Source: Candidatus Epilinea brevis (GTDB taxonomy: Bacteria; Chloroflexota; Anaerolineae; Epilineales; Epilineaceae). Taken from it: a stretch of 64,000 bases of DNA. The position numbers were made by a program, and so were the translations under genes. The number at the start of each line of letters is the position of its first letter. Positions within the stretch are counted from its first letter, which is position 1. The stretch spans positions 682,001 to 746,000 of the forward strand of contig JADJUE010000001.1 of assembly GCA_016710785.1 (NCBI GenBank), given 5' to 3'. The notes under the pieces are model-generated. The model was not told the origin of the DNA, did no database searches, and saw only the letters and a program-made list of their open reading frames with translations. Positions 36,865 through 45,206 of this stretch are shown here, piece by piece.

Positions 36865-37175
36865 GATCGCCCCGGTGACTGAAAGTCACGGGCTCATCAA
36901 GACGAAACCCACTAAAGTTGGGTTGGAGCAAGGGGTTTCCGATGGTGTATCATCGTGGGGACGAACTGATGGGTGTCAGCGCGTGTTGATCGCGGTTGAT
37001 GTGTCGGTGTGCGGCGGGGCTGAGTTACCGGACGGGTCCATGCCCCGGATCAGGCTCGCAACAGTGGATCGACGCTCATCCACGCTGACCAGCCCTCCAA
37101 CCATCCCGTGTACCAACCCAGCTTTAGTGGGTTTCGTCTTGATGAGCCCGTGACTTTCAGTCACCGGGGCGGTCG
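36865..37175. mobile_element. MITE-like element, copy A (311 bp)
   Basis: The termini are 63-bp inverted repeats (36865-36927 and 37113-37175) with only two mismatches. Each holds a GTGACT/AGTCAC hairpin and an AACCCA/TGGGTT hairpin. The ~185-bp interior is homologous, in reverse orientation, to copy B at 39455. No transposase or convincing ORF lies inside, so it is probably a non-autonomous element. No target-site duplication is evident. Confidence 0.8.
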
Positions 37176-37188
37176 TTGGGCACTCGCG

Positions 37189-37273
37189 GTCGGCGGATTC
37201 CCCGCAATCGCTCTGCACTCGCCGTCGGTGGATCCCCCGCAATCGCTCCACGCTTCCCGTCGGTGGATCCCGA
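37189..37273. repeat. 35-bp tandem repeat, 2.4 copies
   Basis: Two full imperfect units (37189-37223, 37224-37258) and a partial third, each beginning GTCGGYGGATYCCC. Related GGATCCACCGA sequence lies on the other side of the MITE near 36795, suggesting the element is embedded in a repeat array. Confidence 0.7.
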
Positions 37274-37293
37274 AACAACCGCCGGGTCCGCGC

Positions 37294-37299
37294 TATTGA
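37294..37299 (+). promoter_or_regulatory. TATTGA -10 candidate for the DinB-like gene
   Basis: Ends 6 nt before the GTG at 37306 and supports that start as leaderless. The match to consensus is moderate. Confidence 0.35.
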
Positions 37300-37305
37300 T
37301 GCCCG

Positions 37306-37788
37306 GTGCCCCCCGAACAGGACTTGCTCCGCATGCCCCCCATCCTCCCCGCCTACCTCGACCTGCTGCAAGAGCTCATCACCGCCTTGGACGCCGCCGT
37401 CGCCGACCTGCCCATCGAAGCCCTCGACTGGGTGCCTGGCACCGAGATGAACAGCCTCGCCGTCCTCGTCACCCATACGTGCGCCTCGGCCCGTTACTGG
37501 TTGGGCGAGGTGGCCGGCGGAATCCCCATGCATCGCGATCGGGCGGCGGAGTTTCAGGTGCGGGGGCTGGACGCGGGCCGGCTGCGCGGGCAGTTGGCCG
37601 ACTTCCTGACCTGGGCCCACGATGCGGTGGCCCGGCTGGTAGACGCCGACTGGGGAGCGCCACGCCAGGTCGGCTACCGCGAGCAGCCGGTGACCGTGGG
37701 CTGGGCCCTGCTCCATGCCCTGGAACACAGCGCCCTGCACCTGGGCCATGCCCAGTTGACCCGGCAGCTCTGGGAACAGCGGGCATGA
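37306..37788 (+). CDS. DinB/DUF664-like four-helix metalloprotein
   Basis: Protein of 160 aa from GTG 37306 (an ATG at 37333 is also possible). The all-helical DinB fold is suggested by the His in VTHTCASARYWLGE and the HALEHSALHLGHAQLTRQLW segment, whose three His residues form the metal site. Members include bacillithiol transferases and damage-inducible proteins; no substrate can be assigned. The stop overlaps the next start (ATGA). Confidence 0.8.
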   Translation: MPPEQDLLRMPPILPAYLDLLQELITALDAAVADLPIEALDWVPGTEMNSLAVLVTHTCASARYWLGEVAGGIPMHRDRAAEFQVRGLDAGRLRGQLADFLTWAHDAVARLVDADWGAPRQVGYREQPVTVGWALLHALEHSALHLGHAQLTRQLWEQRA

Positions 37789-38144
37789 GCTTGTCGGGCG
37801 AACCGGACTCCCCCTCCGAAGCGGTCGCTTCCCCCTTGTTCCTCTGGGTCCAGATCTGGCTGCGGACGGGCGACGTGGACGGCTTCGCGGCCTACGAGCG
37901 GCCGGCCGCACGGGTCCTGGCACGGCATGGCGCGCGCATCGAGCGCGCCTTCCGGCCGCTCGATGCCGCGGAGGACCCGGCGCTGCCTTTCGAGATCCAC
38001 CTGGTGAGCTTTCCCGATCAGACCTGCCTGGCCTCGTGGCAGGCCGATCCGGAACGCGCGGCGCTTCAGGAAGAGCGGGAGCGCTGCATCGCGCGGACAA
38101 CGGTGATGGCGCTGCGGACGGTGAAGGGATACGACGGGAGCTGA
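37785..38144 (+). CDS. Small DUF1330-like dimeric barrel protein
   Basis: Protein of 119 aa starting at the ATG that overlaps the DinB-like stop, so the two are coupled. The pattern of strand, helix (VDGFAAYERPAARVLARHG), strand (FEIHLVSFPD), helix (CLASWQADPERAALQEER) fits the DUF1330 group of ferredoxin-like dimeric barrels. Function unknown. Confidence 0.65.
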   Translation: MSLSGEPDSPSEAVASPLFLWVQIWLRTGDVDGFAAYERPAARVLARHGARIERAFRPLDAAEDPALPFEIHLVSFPDQTCLASWQADPERAALQEERERCIARTTVMALRTVKGYDGS

Positions 38145-38321
38145 GACCATCAGGGTCAGGGCATCGGTTCGGGCGACCGGAGCAACCCCGAGGCCTGCCT
38201 GACTCGGCGTAAAGCCTCTGCGCGGTGAGACGACCCCGGTCCCCGATATCGAGGCGCCCGAGGAACCATCGACGAGCCGCTCGACACCATCACCCTGAGG
38301 AAGCGCCGCCCGGAGGTTCGA

Positions 38322-39401
38322 ATGTCCACGCATTTGTCCTGGATGGAATGGTCCCGCTGGATCCACGTACTGGTCTGGCCCGCGGCCGCTTGGGGCGCGC
38401 TGCGCATCGTGACCGGGTGGGGGTACCGGCCCTTGCCGGTGCGACAGGACCGCTTGGGGGCCTTCGCGGGCTGGTTGGCGCTGACGGGGTGCTTCGGCGG
38501 CGTCACCCGCGCGATCACCGTTCTGCTGGGGTCTGGAGCCGTTCTGATGATGATGTTGGCGGATCTCTCCAACCCGTCTTCGGGCGAGTCCTCAGGCGAG
38601 TCATGGTTCTTCATATCCTGGTACCTGGTCAACCTCGTCGTCTTGGGCACGGCATTTTGGACCGGATGGTGGCTGGTTCGCCGAATTGACTGGGAGCGCG
38701 TTGGAGGCAATGCGGCGCTCGATGTGCTGAAGCCTCCGGCGCCCGCCTGGCAACACGTGTACCTGTCGATAGCGGTTGCCCACGCCTTTCTATGGCCTCT
38801 CTCCGCAGTGAGCCAGCTGTTCGGATCTGCAATGGTTGGAGACGGTCTCATGGTGGCGGCACTCTATCTGGTCAGCCTCGCGCTGGCAGCCCGGCTCGCG
38901 GGCGGCTTGGTCGATGACCTGCTGGCCAGCAAGCTCATGGCAGCCAGTCCGGCGCCGACCGCTCCACGCTTGCGCCAGGTCCTGTGGGTCGGAGCGGTGG
39001 GACTGCTCAGCACCGGCATCTCGGCGATCCCCAACGCCATCCTGGCCGTCCTGCCATTCTCGGCCGACATGGACCCCGCAACCCCTTCGGCATCGATCTG
39101 GCAGGCCTACCTCTGGATCGAACTCGCGCTGCTCGTAGGCCTTTCCATTCTGATGCTCCGACTGCTCCCCAAGCACCACCCGGAATCGGGTCCGCGCCAC
39201 GCCTTCCGCGGCATTCGGCGGATTGCCATCGCCATGGCTCTCGCAGGCGCGATGATGTGGCCGCTCGACTTCGCTCGCATGTTGCTCGGGTCGCTGGATG
39301 ACTTCCGCCTGGGAGCGGTGGCGAGCCGCACCATCCTGATTGCCATCGCCATTGTCGTCGTCGGCTGGCTGTTCACTTGGCGACCACCGGTGCGGGACTG
39401 A
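38322..39401 (+). CDS. Multi-pass membrane protein of unknown function
   Basis: Protein of 359 aa with about eight hydrophobic helices spread along the length, for example HVLVWPAAAWGALRIV, AITVLLGSGAVLMMMLA, MVAALYLVSLALAARLA and TILIAIAIVVVGWLFTW. I recognise no family motif. The ATG is preceded by GGAGGTTCGA. It lies between two copies of the MITE-like element. Confidence 0.65.
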   Translation: MSTHLSWMEWSRWIHVLVWPAAAWGALRIVTGWGYRPLPVRQDRLGAFAGWLALTGCFGGVTRAITVLLGSGAVLMMMLADLSNPSSGESSGESWFFISWYLVNLVVLGTAFWTGWWLVRRIDWERVGGNAALDVLKPPAPAWQHVYLSIAVAHAFLWPLSAVSQLFGSAMVGDGLMVAALYLVSLALAARLAGGLVDDLLASKLMAASPAPTAPRLRQVLWVGAVGLLSTGISAIPNAILAVLPFSADMDPATPSASIWQAYLWIELALLVGLSILMLRLLPKHHPESGPRHAFRGIRRIAIAMALAGAMMWPLDFARMLLGSLDDFRLGAVASRTILIAIAIVVVGWLFTWRPPVRD

Positions 39402-39454
39402 GGGATGGCGCGGACCCGGCGGCCGCTGGGATTCCGGCGATAGCGTGGACCCAC

Positions 39455-39762
39455 CGACCGCCCCGGTGACTGAAGTCACGGGCTCATTAAGACGAAACCC
39501 ACTGAAGCTGGGTTGGTGCTCGGGATGGTTGAGGGGCTGATCAGCGTGGATGGGCATCGATCTGCTACTGCGAGCGTGGTCCGCATCATGAACCCATCCA
39601 CTGACCAAGACCCATCCGACACCGCCTCATCAACCGCGATCCACATGCGCTGAAACCCATCGGTTCATCCCCACGCTGATACCCCATCGGAAACCCCTCG
39701 CTCGAACCCACCTTTAGTGGGTTTCGTCTTAATGAGCCCGTGACTTCAGTCACCGGGGTCGG
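39455..39762. mobile_element. MITE-like element, copy B (308 bp)
   Basis: Inverted relative to copy A. The terminal repeats (39455-39516 and ~39703-39762) carry the same two hairpins, here with a shorter GTGACTGAAGTCAC loop. Aligned to the reverse complement of copy A, the interior keeps long identical blocks such as CATCAACCGCGATC, GTCAGCGTGGATG-like and CATCGGAAACCCCT. Conservation of the non-coding core argues for function or recent common origin. Confidence 0.8.
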
Positions 39763-39792
39763 CCGCCGGGTCACCGGGGTCGGCCGCCGGGT
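39751..39792. repeat. 21-bp direct repeat at the right end of MITE copy B
   Basis: CACCGGGGTCGGCCGCCGGGT occurs twice in tandem (39751-39771, 39772-39792; unit of 21 bp). The first copy overlaps the element's right terminus, so it may record slippage or excision and reinsertion. Confidence 0.75.
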
Positions 39793-39808
39793 CCCCGCCA
39801 TCACCCGT

Positions 39809-39838
39809 TTGACCCCAAGCCCCGCCCCGGCGTATGCT
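39809..39838 (+). promoter_or_regulatory. Sigma70-type promoter of the Lcp/MpaB-like gene
   Basis: TTGACC (39809-39814), an 18-bp spacer and TATGCT (39833-39838). It predicts a ~110-nt leader ending with GAGGAGG before the ATG at 39957. Confidence 0.6.
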
Positions 39839-39956
39839 CCCGCGCCTAGGGCTTTTGTGGCCCCGCGCCATTGTCCCCGACGCCCCGCGCAGACGGACGG
39901 AGGGGGCCGGTGAGCAGGGTCCGTGGTGCGAACGCTACGCCTGAGGAGGCATTGGC

Positions 39957-41141
39957 ATGGCAGCGAGCAAATGGTCCGACGACACCTTCCTCGACACCCT
40001 CAAGGCACAAGGCGACGAGCTCGCCGACCTGACTGTGGCCGAGTTGGAAGCGCAGGGCGAGCTGCCGACGGCCAACCGCATCTTCCGCGAGATCAACGTC
40101 AACACCCCGGCGCTGCCCGCCGATGCCCCGCCGGCGCTGAGGCGCTTCTGGGAGGCCACCCAGACCCTTCCCGCCGGCACCGACCTGGCGCGCGTCGCCC
40201 GCGGCGAGGCCGCGTTCATGCGCCATATCTTCGAGATCGGCAGCGTGCTGCTCACCCGCTCCCTGCCCGCGGGCTACGCCGCGCCGCGCCTGTCACGCAC
40301 CCTGACCCTGTCCGGCGACCTGGTCACGGCCAGTTGGCGGCGCGTGCTGGCCGTGGTCCAGCTGCTGGTGGAGATCGGCGGCGCCCGAGGCTTCCAGGAC
40401 GGCGGCGCGGCCACCATGGCCGGCCAGAAGATGCGCCTGATGCACGCCGGCGTGCGCGATATCGCTCGGCGCCGGCTGCCCGAGTTTGGCGCGCTGCATC
40501 CCGAGGCGGGATCGCCCGCCAGCAAGGAGGACATGCTCGGCACCCTCATGGGCTTCTCCTACCTGCCCATCGACAGCCTGCGGCAGATCGCCCACGACCT
40601 GCCCGACCAGGATGCCGAGGACATCTACTACCTCTGGCAGGTCTTCGGGGTGATGATGGGCATCCACCCGCCGGTGACCGGGGACGCAAAGCCGACCTTC
40701 GACTACATCCCCGCCACCCTCGACGACGCCGCGGCCTTCTACCAGTCCTACGCCCGCCGCAACTACGTGAGCGCCGACAGGAACCCGGACGGCACCGTCC
40801 TGGCTCGGGCGGACCTGAACATGTTGAAGCAGTTGATCCCCCTGCCCCTGCGCCTGCTGGGCTGCGGCATCCTTCCCCGGCTCCTGATCCAGGAAGCCCT
40901 GAAGCCGCCGGCCATGGCCCTGGTCGGCTTGCGCGCCCTGCCCGCGCCGCTGTACCACCTGCTGAGGCTGATCTACCTGGACCTGCCCCTCTTCGTCGAC
41001 CGCGTCCTGCATGGCCTGACCCCCAACCGTCAGGGCTACTTCGCCGGCATCATCCTGAGGGACATGGTCAAGATCGGTCGGGAGGGCGAGGCCAGCTTCT
41101 TCATCCCCGATTCGGTTGTCGCACTGAAGCGCCTAGGCTGA
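39957..41141 (+). CDS. Lcp/MpaB-type (DUF2236) haem oxygenase
   Basis: Protein of 394 aa matching the catalytic-domain family shared by rubber oxygenase Lcp and fungal MpaB. Landmarks: GDELADLTVAELEAQGEL near the N-terminus, the helix RLSRTLTLSGDL with Arg/Thr, GGARGFQDGG and KMRLMHAGVRD, where His163 is the expected axial haem ligand. Known members cleave carbon-carbon double bonds in polyisoprene or in farnesyl side chains using O2. There is no clear signal peptide, so it is probably cytoplasmic or membrane-associated through its C-terminal hydrophobic helices. It ends 9 bp from the convergent membrane terpene-cyclase candidate, which suggests an isoprenoid substrate. Confidence 0.8.
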   Translation: MAASKWSDDTFLDTLKAQGDELADLTVAELEAQGELPTANRIFREINVNTPALPADAPPALRRFWEATQTLPAGTDLARVARGEAAFMRHIFEIGSVLLTRSLPAGYAAPRLSRTLTLSGDLVTASWRRVLAVVQLLVEIGGARGFQDGGAATMAGQKMRLMHAGVRDIARRRLPEFGALHPEAGSPASKEDMLGTLMGFSYLPIDSLRQIAHDLPDQDAEDIYYLWQVFGVMMGIHPPVTGDAKPTFDYIPATLDDAAAFYQSYARRNYVSADRNPDGTVLARADLNMLKQLIPLPLRLLGCGILPRLLIQEALKPPAMALVGLRALPAPLYHLLRLIYLDLPLFVDRVLHGLTPNRQGYFAGIILRDMVKIGREGEASFFIPDSVVALKRLG

Positions 41142-41150
41142 GTCCGCCCT

Positions 41151-41837
41151 TCAAGCGGTCGCTGCGGTAGCCTGCTCGGCGGCGGCGTCGCGGCGCATCC
41201 GGTCGTAGAGCAGATAGAGGTAATACAGGTCCATCACCAGCACCGCCAGGCCCATGCTCTTGATGAATCCATGCCCTTCCGTGAAGAACATGAAGGTGAA
41301 GACCGTGATCAGCCCGGTGCCCACCATCTTCAGCCAGCCGACGGCCGGCGAGATGCCGTAGAGGCTGGGCTGGCGCAGCATCATGACCGGGTAGAGCCCG
41401 GAGATGATCAGGTTGGCCATCAGGCCCGAGGTCAGGCCCGTGGCGGTGTCATAGCCTTCCTTGCCGAAGTAGTAGTAGCCGAAGCCGAAGGCCACCAGCA
41501 TGAAGAGCATCAGCGGCACGAACTGCCGTTTCAGCCGCTCGATGCCCAGCTGCTTGACGCCCACGTGCAGGACGGCCCAGAAGATGACGATATCCAGCAC
41601 GAACCAGATGCGGTTCAGGGTCTCCACGAATTTGCCCATGTCGGAGGTGAAGACGTAGGCCCACAGGAACTCCCAGGCGAAGTTGCTGGCGGCCGCGGCC
41701 AGGGGCATCTCGATGAAGCGGTAGCGGAAGTAGTTGCGGATGAGGATCAGGTAGAGCAAGGCCCAAAGCGCGCAGCCGATGCCGAAGACGACGATCTGCG
41801 GCACGGTGTAGGTGCTGGTGTTGAACATCTGGTCCAT
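41151..41837 (-). CDS. Pyr4/PaxB-like integral-membrane terpene cyclase candidate
   Basis: Protein of 228 aa with seven membrane helices (about 13-33, 44-64, 76-93, 106-124, 138-157, 168-187, 193-211), the size and topology of the Pyr4/PaxB family. Two acidic residues sit where that family keeps essential ones: Glu56 in NFAWEFLWAY and Asp203 in VMDLYYLYL. The family cyclises epoxy-prenyl groups of meroterpenoids in fungi; bacterial relatives are mostly uncharacterised. It could instead be an unrelated seven-helix protein. GAGGAGAGAG precedes the ATG. Overlapping no other gene, it converges with the Lcp/MpaB-like oxygenase. Confidence 0.55.
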   Translation of the reverse strand: MDQMFNTSTYTVPQIVVFGIGCALWALLYLILIRNYFRYRFIEMPLAAAASNFAWEFLWAYVFTSDMGKFVETLNRIWFVLDIVIFWAVLHVGVKQLGIERLKRQFVPLMLFMLVAFGFGYYYFGKEGYDTATGLTSGLMANLIISGLYPVMMLRQPSLYGISPAVGWLKMVGTGLITVFTFMFFTEGHGFIKSMGLAVLVMDLYYLYLLYDRMRRDAAAEQATAATA

Positions 41838-41897
41838 GGCGTCTCTCTCCTCTCATAGCTCGGTGGTGGGTGGATGGCGACAATGAGCCGGCCGGAT

Positions 41898-44800
41898 CTA
41901 CTTCTCCGTCAGCACCGCCACCAACTCGCCGTCCGGCGGCAGCCCATGCTCGCGGATGAGCTCGCAGCGCTTGATGTACATCGCCGCCACCTCGTCCTCG
42001 GGGTCCAGGAGCAGAACCAGGCGGCATTGCTCCTCGCAGGCGGCGAACTGATGCGCCTGGTAGGCGGCGACGGCCTCGGCGATGCGCGTCTGGTTCTCGC
42101 GCTTGCGCGCCACCCGCTGCGGCGGGTCGGCCTCGAAGACCTCGTGGACGTCTACCGGCCGGCCGCGGCCCAGCACCTGCACCCGGTCGATCAGGCGCAG
42201 CAGGTAGTTGCTGGGATAGGCCAGGGCGTCATGGGTGGCGCCCGACAGGGCCAGGGCGATGCCGTAGCGCTTGGTCACGCCCTCCACCCGTGAGGCCAGG
42301 TTGACCGTGTCGCCGATGGCCGTGCCATCCATGCGGGCCGCCGAGCCGATGGTGCCCAGCATCACCGTGCCCGTGTGCAGCCCAATCCCCATGAACAGGG
42401 GCGGCTCGCCGCGGGCTGCCAGCTCCTGGTTGAAGTCCGCCAATCGCCCCAGCATGCCCAGGGCCACCTGCAAGGCGATATCCGCGCCACCCGGCTCGGG
42501 GAACAGGGCCATGATGGCGTCGCCCATGTACTTGTCCACCACGCCGCCGCTGGCCTCGATGAGCGGCACCATACGGCCCAGGTAGGCGTTGAGCAGGCTG
42601 AAGGCGTGGCTGACGTCCGCCGATTCCGCGCGGGCGGTGAAGCCCCGGATGTCCGAGAAGAGCACGGTCATGGGCAGCTCCGTCTGGTCGCCCAGGGCCA
42701 CCTCCGTGATGCTCCCCTTGCCCAGATGGCCCAGGAAGGCCTCGGGCACGAAACGGGCATAGGCACTCATGAGCGCCGAGCGCTCTTCGTAGAGCCGCGC
42801 ATTCACCAGCGAGATGGCCACCTGCCCGCTGAGCAGGTTGAGGATCTCCAAACGGTCCGGGGTGAAGGCGCCGGCCACCTCGCGGTTCTCCAGGACCAAG
42901 AGGGCCGTGACCGCCCCATGATGGCTGATGGGCGCGCAGAGCACGGATCGGACGCCCTGCTGCTGCAGGTAGCGGTCGCCGCGGAACTGGCCGGCCGCCT
43001 GGGCGTCGGCGATCAGCACCGTCGTCCCGGTGCGCAGGACATAGCGTGCCACGGAACGCGCCAGATGGTCGCTCTCGTCCAGCGGCAGGCCGGCGAACAC
43101 CTGCACGGTCTCGCCCGGCCGGCAGGCGGCGACCACCACCGGCTGGTCGCCGCGCAGGTCCACGAAGGCGCCGGCATCGGCGCCGGCCGACTCGATGGTC
43201 ACCGCCAGCAGGGTGGCCAGGAGCCGGTCCAGTTCGATCTCCCCGGAGATGGCCTGCCCGGCCTTGATGGCCGTAGCCAGATCCAGGCCCTGCCCGGACG
43301 AGCGCAGGGTCTCGCCCTTGATGGTGGTAAAGCGCGAGGTCTCGCGGGCCGCGGCGTCGCCGGCCCGGCCGCTACCGGCGCGCAGGAAGCTGTGGCGATT
43401 CTGCAGCGCCTGCACCTTGGCCCTGGCCCCCCAGGCCTGGTAGGACTGGTAAGCCGCATGCAGGTAGGCCTCGGCGATCAGGGCATGGCCCAGGCCCTGG
43501 TAGAAGTGGCCGGCCAGCTCGGCGGCCAAGGCCTCGTCCTGCAGGTAGCCCTGCTCGCGGGCGCCCGCGATCGCCTGATCGTAGAGGGTCATCGCCTCCG
43601 GAACGCGGCCCGCCAGGCGGGCCTCCTCGGCCTGCACCAGGGCCAGCTTGTGGGCGTAGTTGATCGGCCCCGTCGCGGCCGCCGCGGCCAGGCCGGCAAG
43701 GCAGCGCTCCAGGACCGCCGCCGGGAGCGCTGGATGCCCGTCGTCAGTGGCCGGGGCGTTCAGGATGCCCAGGGCGCCGTGGAAGTACATCAGCTGCGGG
43801 TACATCGTGGCGCGCCAACCGGTATCGAAGGCCATGTCCAGGGCTGCCAGGGCGTGGTCCCGCGCCCGCCTGAAGTCGCCGAAGGTGGTGGCCAGGATGG
43901 CCTTGGCCATATCCACCTGCGCCAGGTGGGTGACATCCTTGGCCTCATGCAGCCGGGGCAGGTCGCGCTGCTCGTCGAAGGCGGCGCCGGTCAGGCGCAG
44001 GTCCGGGTCAGCCCGCTGGACGAGCAGCTCCACCGCCGCCCGCTCGATGCGGATCGCATAGACATGTCCTGTCTGCTTGAGCCGATCCAGTCCGGCCTGG
44101 ATCTCGATCATGGTCGTCAACACCTGGTCCAGAGGCCGGCCAGCCTGGCGCAACTGCGTGCAGTGGTTGACGGCGCAGAGGGTGGCGGTGCCGAAGTCGC
44201 CATGGCTGATGCCGAGGCGGTAGCCTTCCAGGAGCGGGGCCAGCGAATGGGCCTGATGGTCCACCCAATGCCGCACCGAAGTCTCGAAGCTGACCACCAC
44301 CATGGGGTACAGCTGGGGCCGGTCCAGGCGCTCGACGAGGTCCACCGCGAGCTTGCCGAACTGGTAACCCAGCGCATGCTGCCCCAGCGGTCCGCAGAGG
44401 ATGTTGGAGTAGAGCACGAAACCGAAGGCCGAAGCGTCGGCCAGGCCGTGGGCCAGGGTCTGGCGCACCATGGTGGTGGTGATGGACACGAAATGACCGC
44501 CGGACACAAAGGAGCAGGGGATCGCCACGAGCGCCGCCAGCTTCATGACCGCCAGCACCCGCGGATCGGTCATCAACGGCAGCTCGATGAGGGCCGCCAC
44601 CTCGTAGGGCTGCAGTTCGGCCGCTGTCACCTGCAAGGCCTGCGCGGTATCGGCGTCGCCGGGATCCGCCGGCAGGTGGACGCCGAGCCGGCCGAGACCT
44701 TCAAGGCCCAGCCGCAGCGCTTCCATGTTGTGATGCTGCGCCACCAGGGCCTCGATCATCCGGCCGTAGGCCGCGCTGGCCACCAGGGGATCCGTCGCCC

Positions 44801-45206
44801 GCTCGACGATCCAGCGGCCGTGCCGCATCGCGGCGTCGAACTGCTGGCTGGCGCAGGCGGCGTCGGTCACGTCCTGGTGCAGGGCCAGGCCCAGCTCGGG
44901 TTCCTGATCCGCCGCGCTTTCGGGCAGCAGCGCCAGCGCCGCCGCGAACAGGGCGTAGGCGGCATCATAGGCCGCCGAGGCCATCGCCTGCTGACCCGCG
45001 CCGCGGTTGAGCATGATCAGGGCGCGGCGCGCGGCGTCGCCCGTGATCAGCTCGCGGGCCAGGTTCAGGTGGGCGACCACCGCGAAGCGGTCGTCGCCAC
45101 CACCCGGGGCCCAGGCGCTGCTCCAGGCCGCGGCCGATGCGCAGGTGGATGGTCGGTCTGCGCTCGGCCGGAATCGAGCCATAGGCCGCCTGCTGGATGC
45201 GGTCAT
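41898..45206 (-). CDS. Sensor C-terminal part: TPR-like region, GAF domain, class III nucleotidyl cyclase
   Basis: Readable from about 45108 in this frame; the first ~35 residues from 45206 are out-of-frame sequence of the upstream part. Order: a long helical TPR-like region (~residues 40-610), a GAF domain (~650-800; LLATLLAVTIESAGADAGAF, VLCAPISHHGAVTALLVLENR) and a class III cyclase domain (~855-1040). The cyclase keeps the metal-binding Asp in TVLFSDIRGFTAR and in DKYMGDAIMALF, so cAMP or cGMP synthesis is possible. A short helical tail follows. Together with the next entry this forms one sensor kinase-cyclase protein of ~1830 aa, interrupted by one base. Confidence 0.8.
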   Translation of the reverse strand: MTASSRRPMARFRPSADRPSTCASAAAWSSAWAPGGGDDRFAVVAHLNLARELITGDAARRALIMLNRGAGQQAMASAAYDAAYALFAAALALLPESAADQEPELGLALHQDVTDAACASQQFDAAMRHGRWIVERATDPLVASAAYGRMIEALVAQHHNMEALRLGLEGLGRLGVHLPADPGDADTAQALQVTAAELQPYEVAALIELPLMTDPRVLAVMKLAALVAIPCSFVSGGHFVSITTTMVRQTLAHGLADASAFGFVLYSNILCGPLGQHALGYQFGKLAVDLVERLDRPQLYPMVVVSFETSVRHWVDHQAHSLAPLLEGYRLGISHGDFGTATLCAVNHCTQLRQAGRPLDQVLTTMIEIQAGLDRLKQTGHVYAIRIERAAVELLVQRADPDLRLTGAAFDEQRDLPRLHEAKDVTHLAQVDMAKAILATTFGDFRRARDHALAALDMAFDTGWRATMYPQLMYFHGALGILNAPATDDGHPALPAAVLERCLAGLAAAAATGPINYAHKLALVQAEEARLAGRVPEAMTLYDQAIAGAREQGYLQDEALAAELAGHFYQGLGHALIAEAYLHAAYQSYQAWGARAKVQALQNRHSFLRAGSGRAGDAAARETSRFTTIKGETLRSSGQGLDLATAIKAGQAISGEIELDRLLATLLAVTIESAGADAGAFVDLRGDQPVVVAACRPGETVQVFAGLPLDESDHLARSVARYVLRTGTTVLIADAQAAGQFRGDRYLQQQGVRSVLCAPISHHGAVTALLVLENREVAGAFTPDRLEILNLLSGQVAISLVNARLYEERSALMSAYARFVPEAFLGHLGKGSITEVALGDQTELPMTVLFSDIRGFTARAESADVSHAFSLLNAYLGRMVPLIEASGGVVDKYMGDAIMALFPEPGGADIALQVALGMLGRLADFNQELAARGEPPLFMGIGLHTGTVMLGTIGSAARMDGTAIGDTVNLASRVEGVTKRYGIALALSGATHDALAYPSNYLLRLIDRVQVLGRGRPVDVHEVFEADPPQRVARKRENQTRIAEAVAAYQAHQFAACEEQCRLVLLLDPEDEVAAMYIKRCELIREHGLPPDGELVAVLTEK

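Noticed and set aside
36865..37175. Hammerhead ribozyme in the MITE (CTCATCAAGACGAAAC / CTTGATGAG)
   Set aside because: The core CUGAUGA is not preserved on either strand and no GUC cleavage site is correctly placed.
38305..38335. tRNA-like GGTTCGAAT near a start codon
   Set aside because: No cloverleaf can be drawn; it is the leader and ribosome-binding site of the membrane protein gene.
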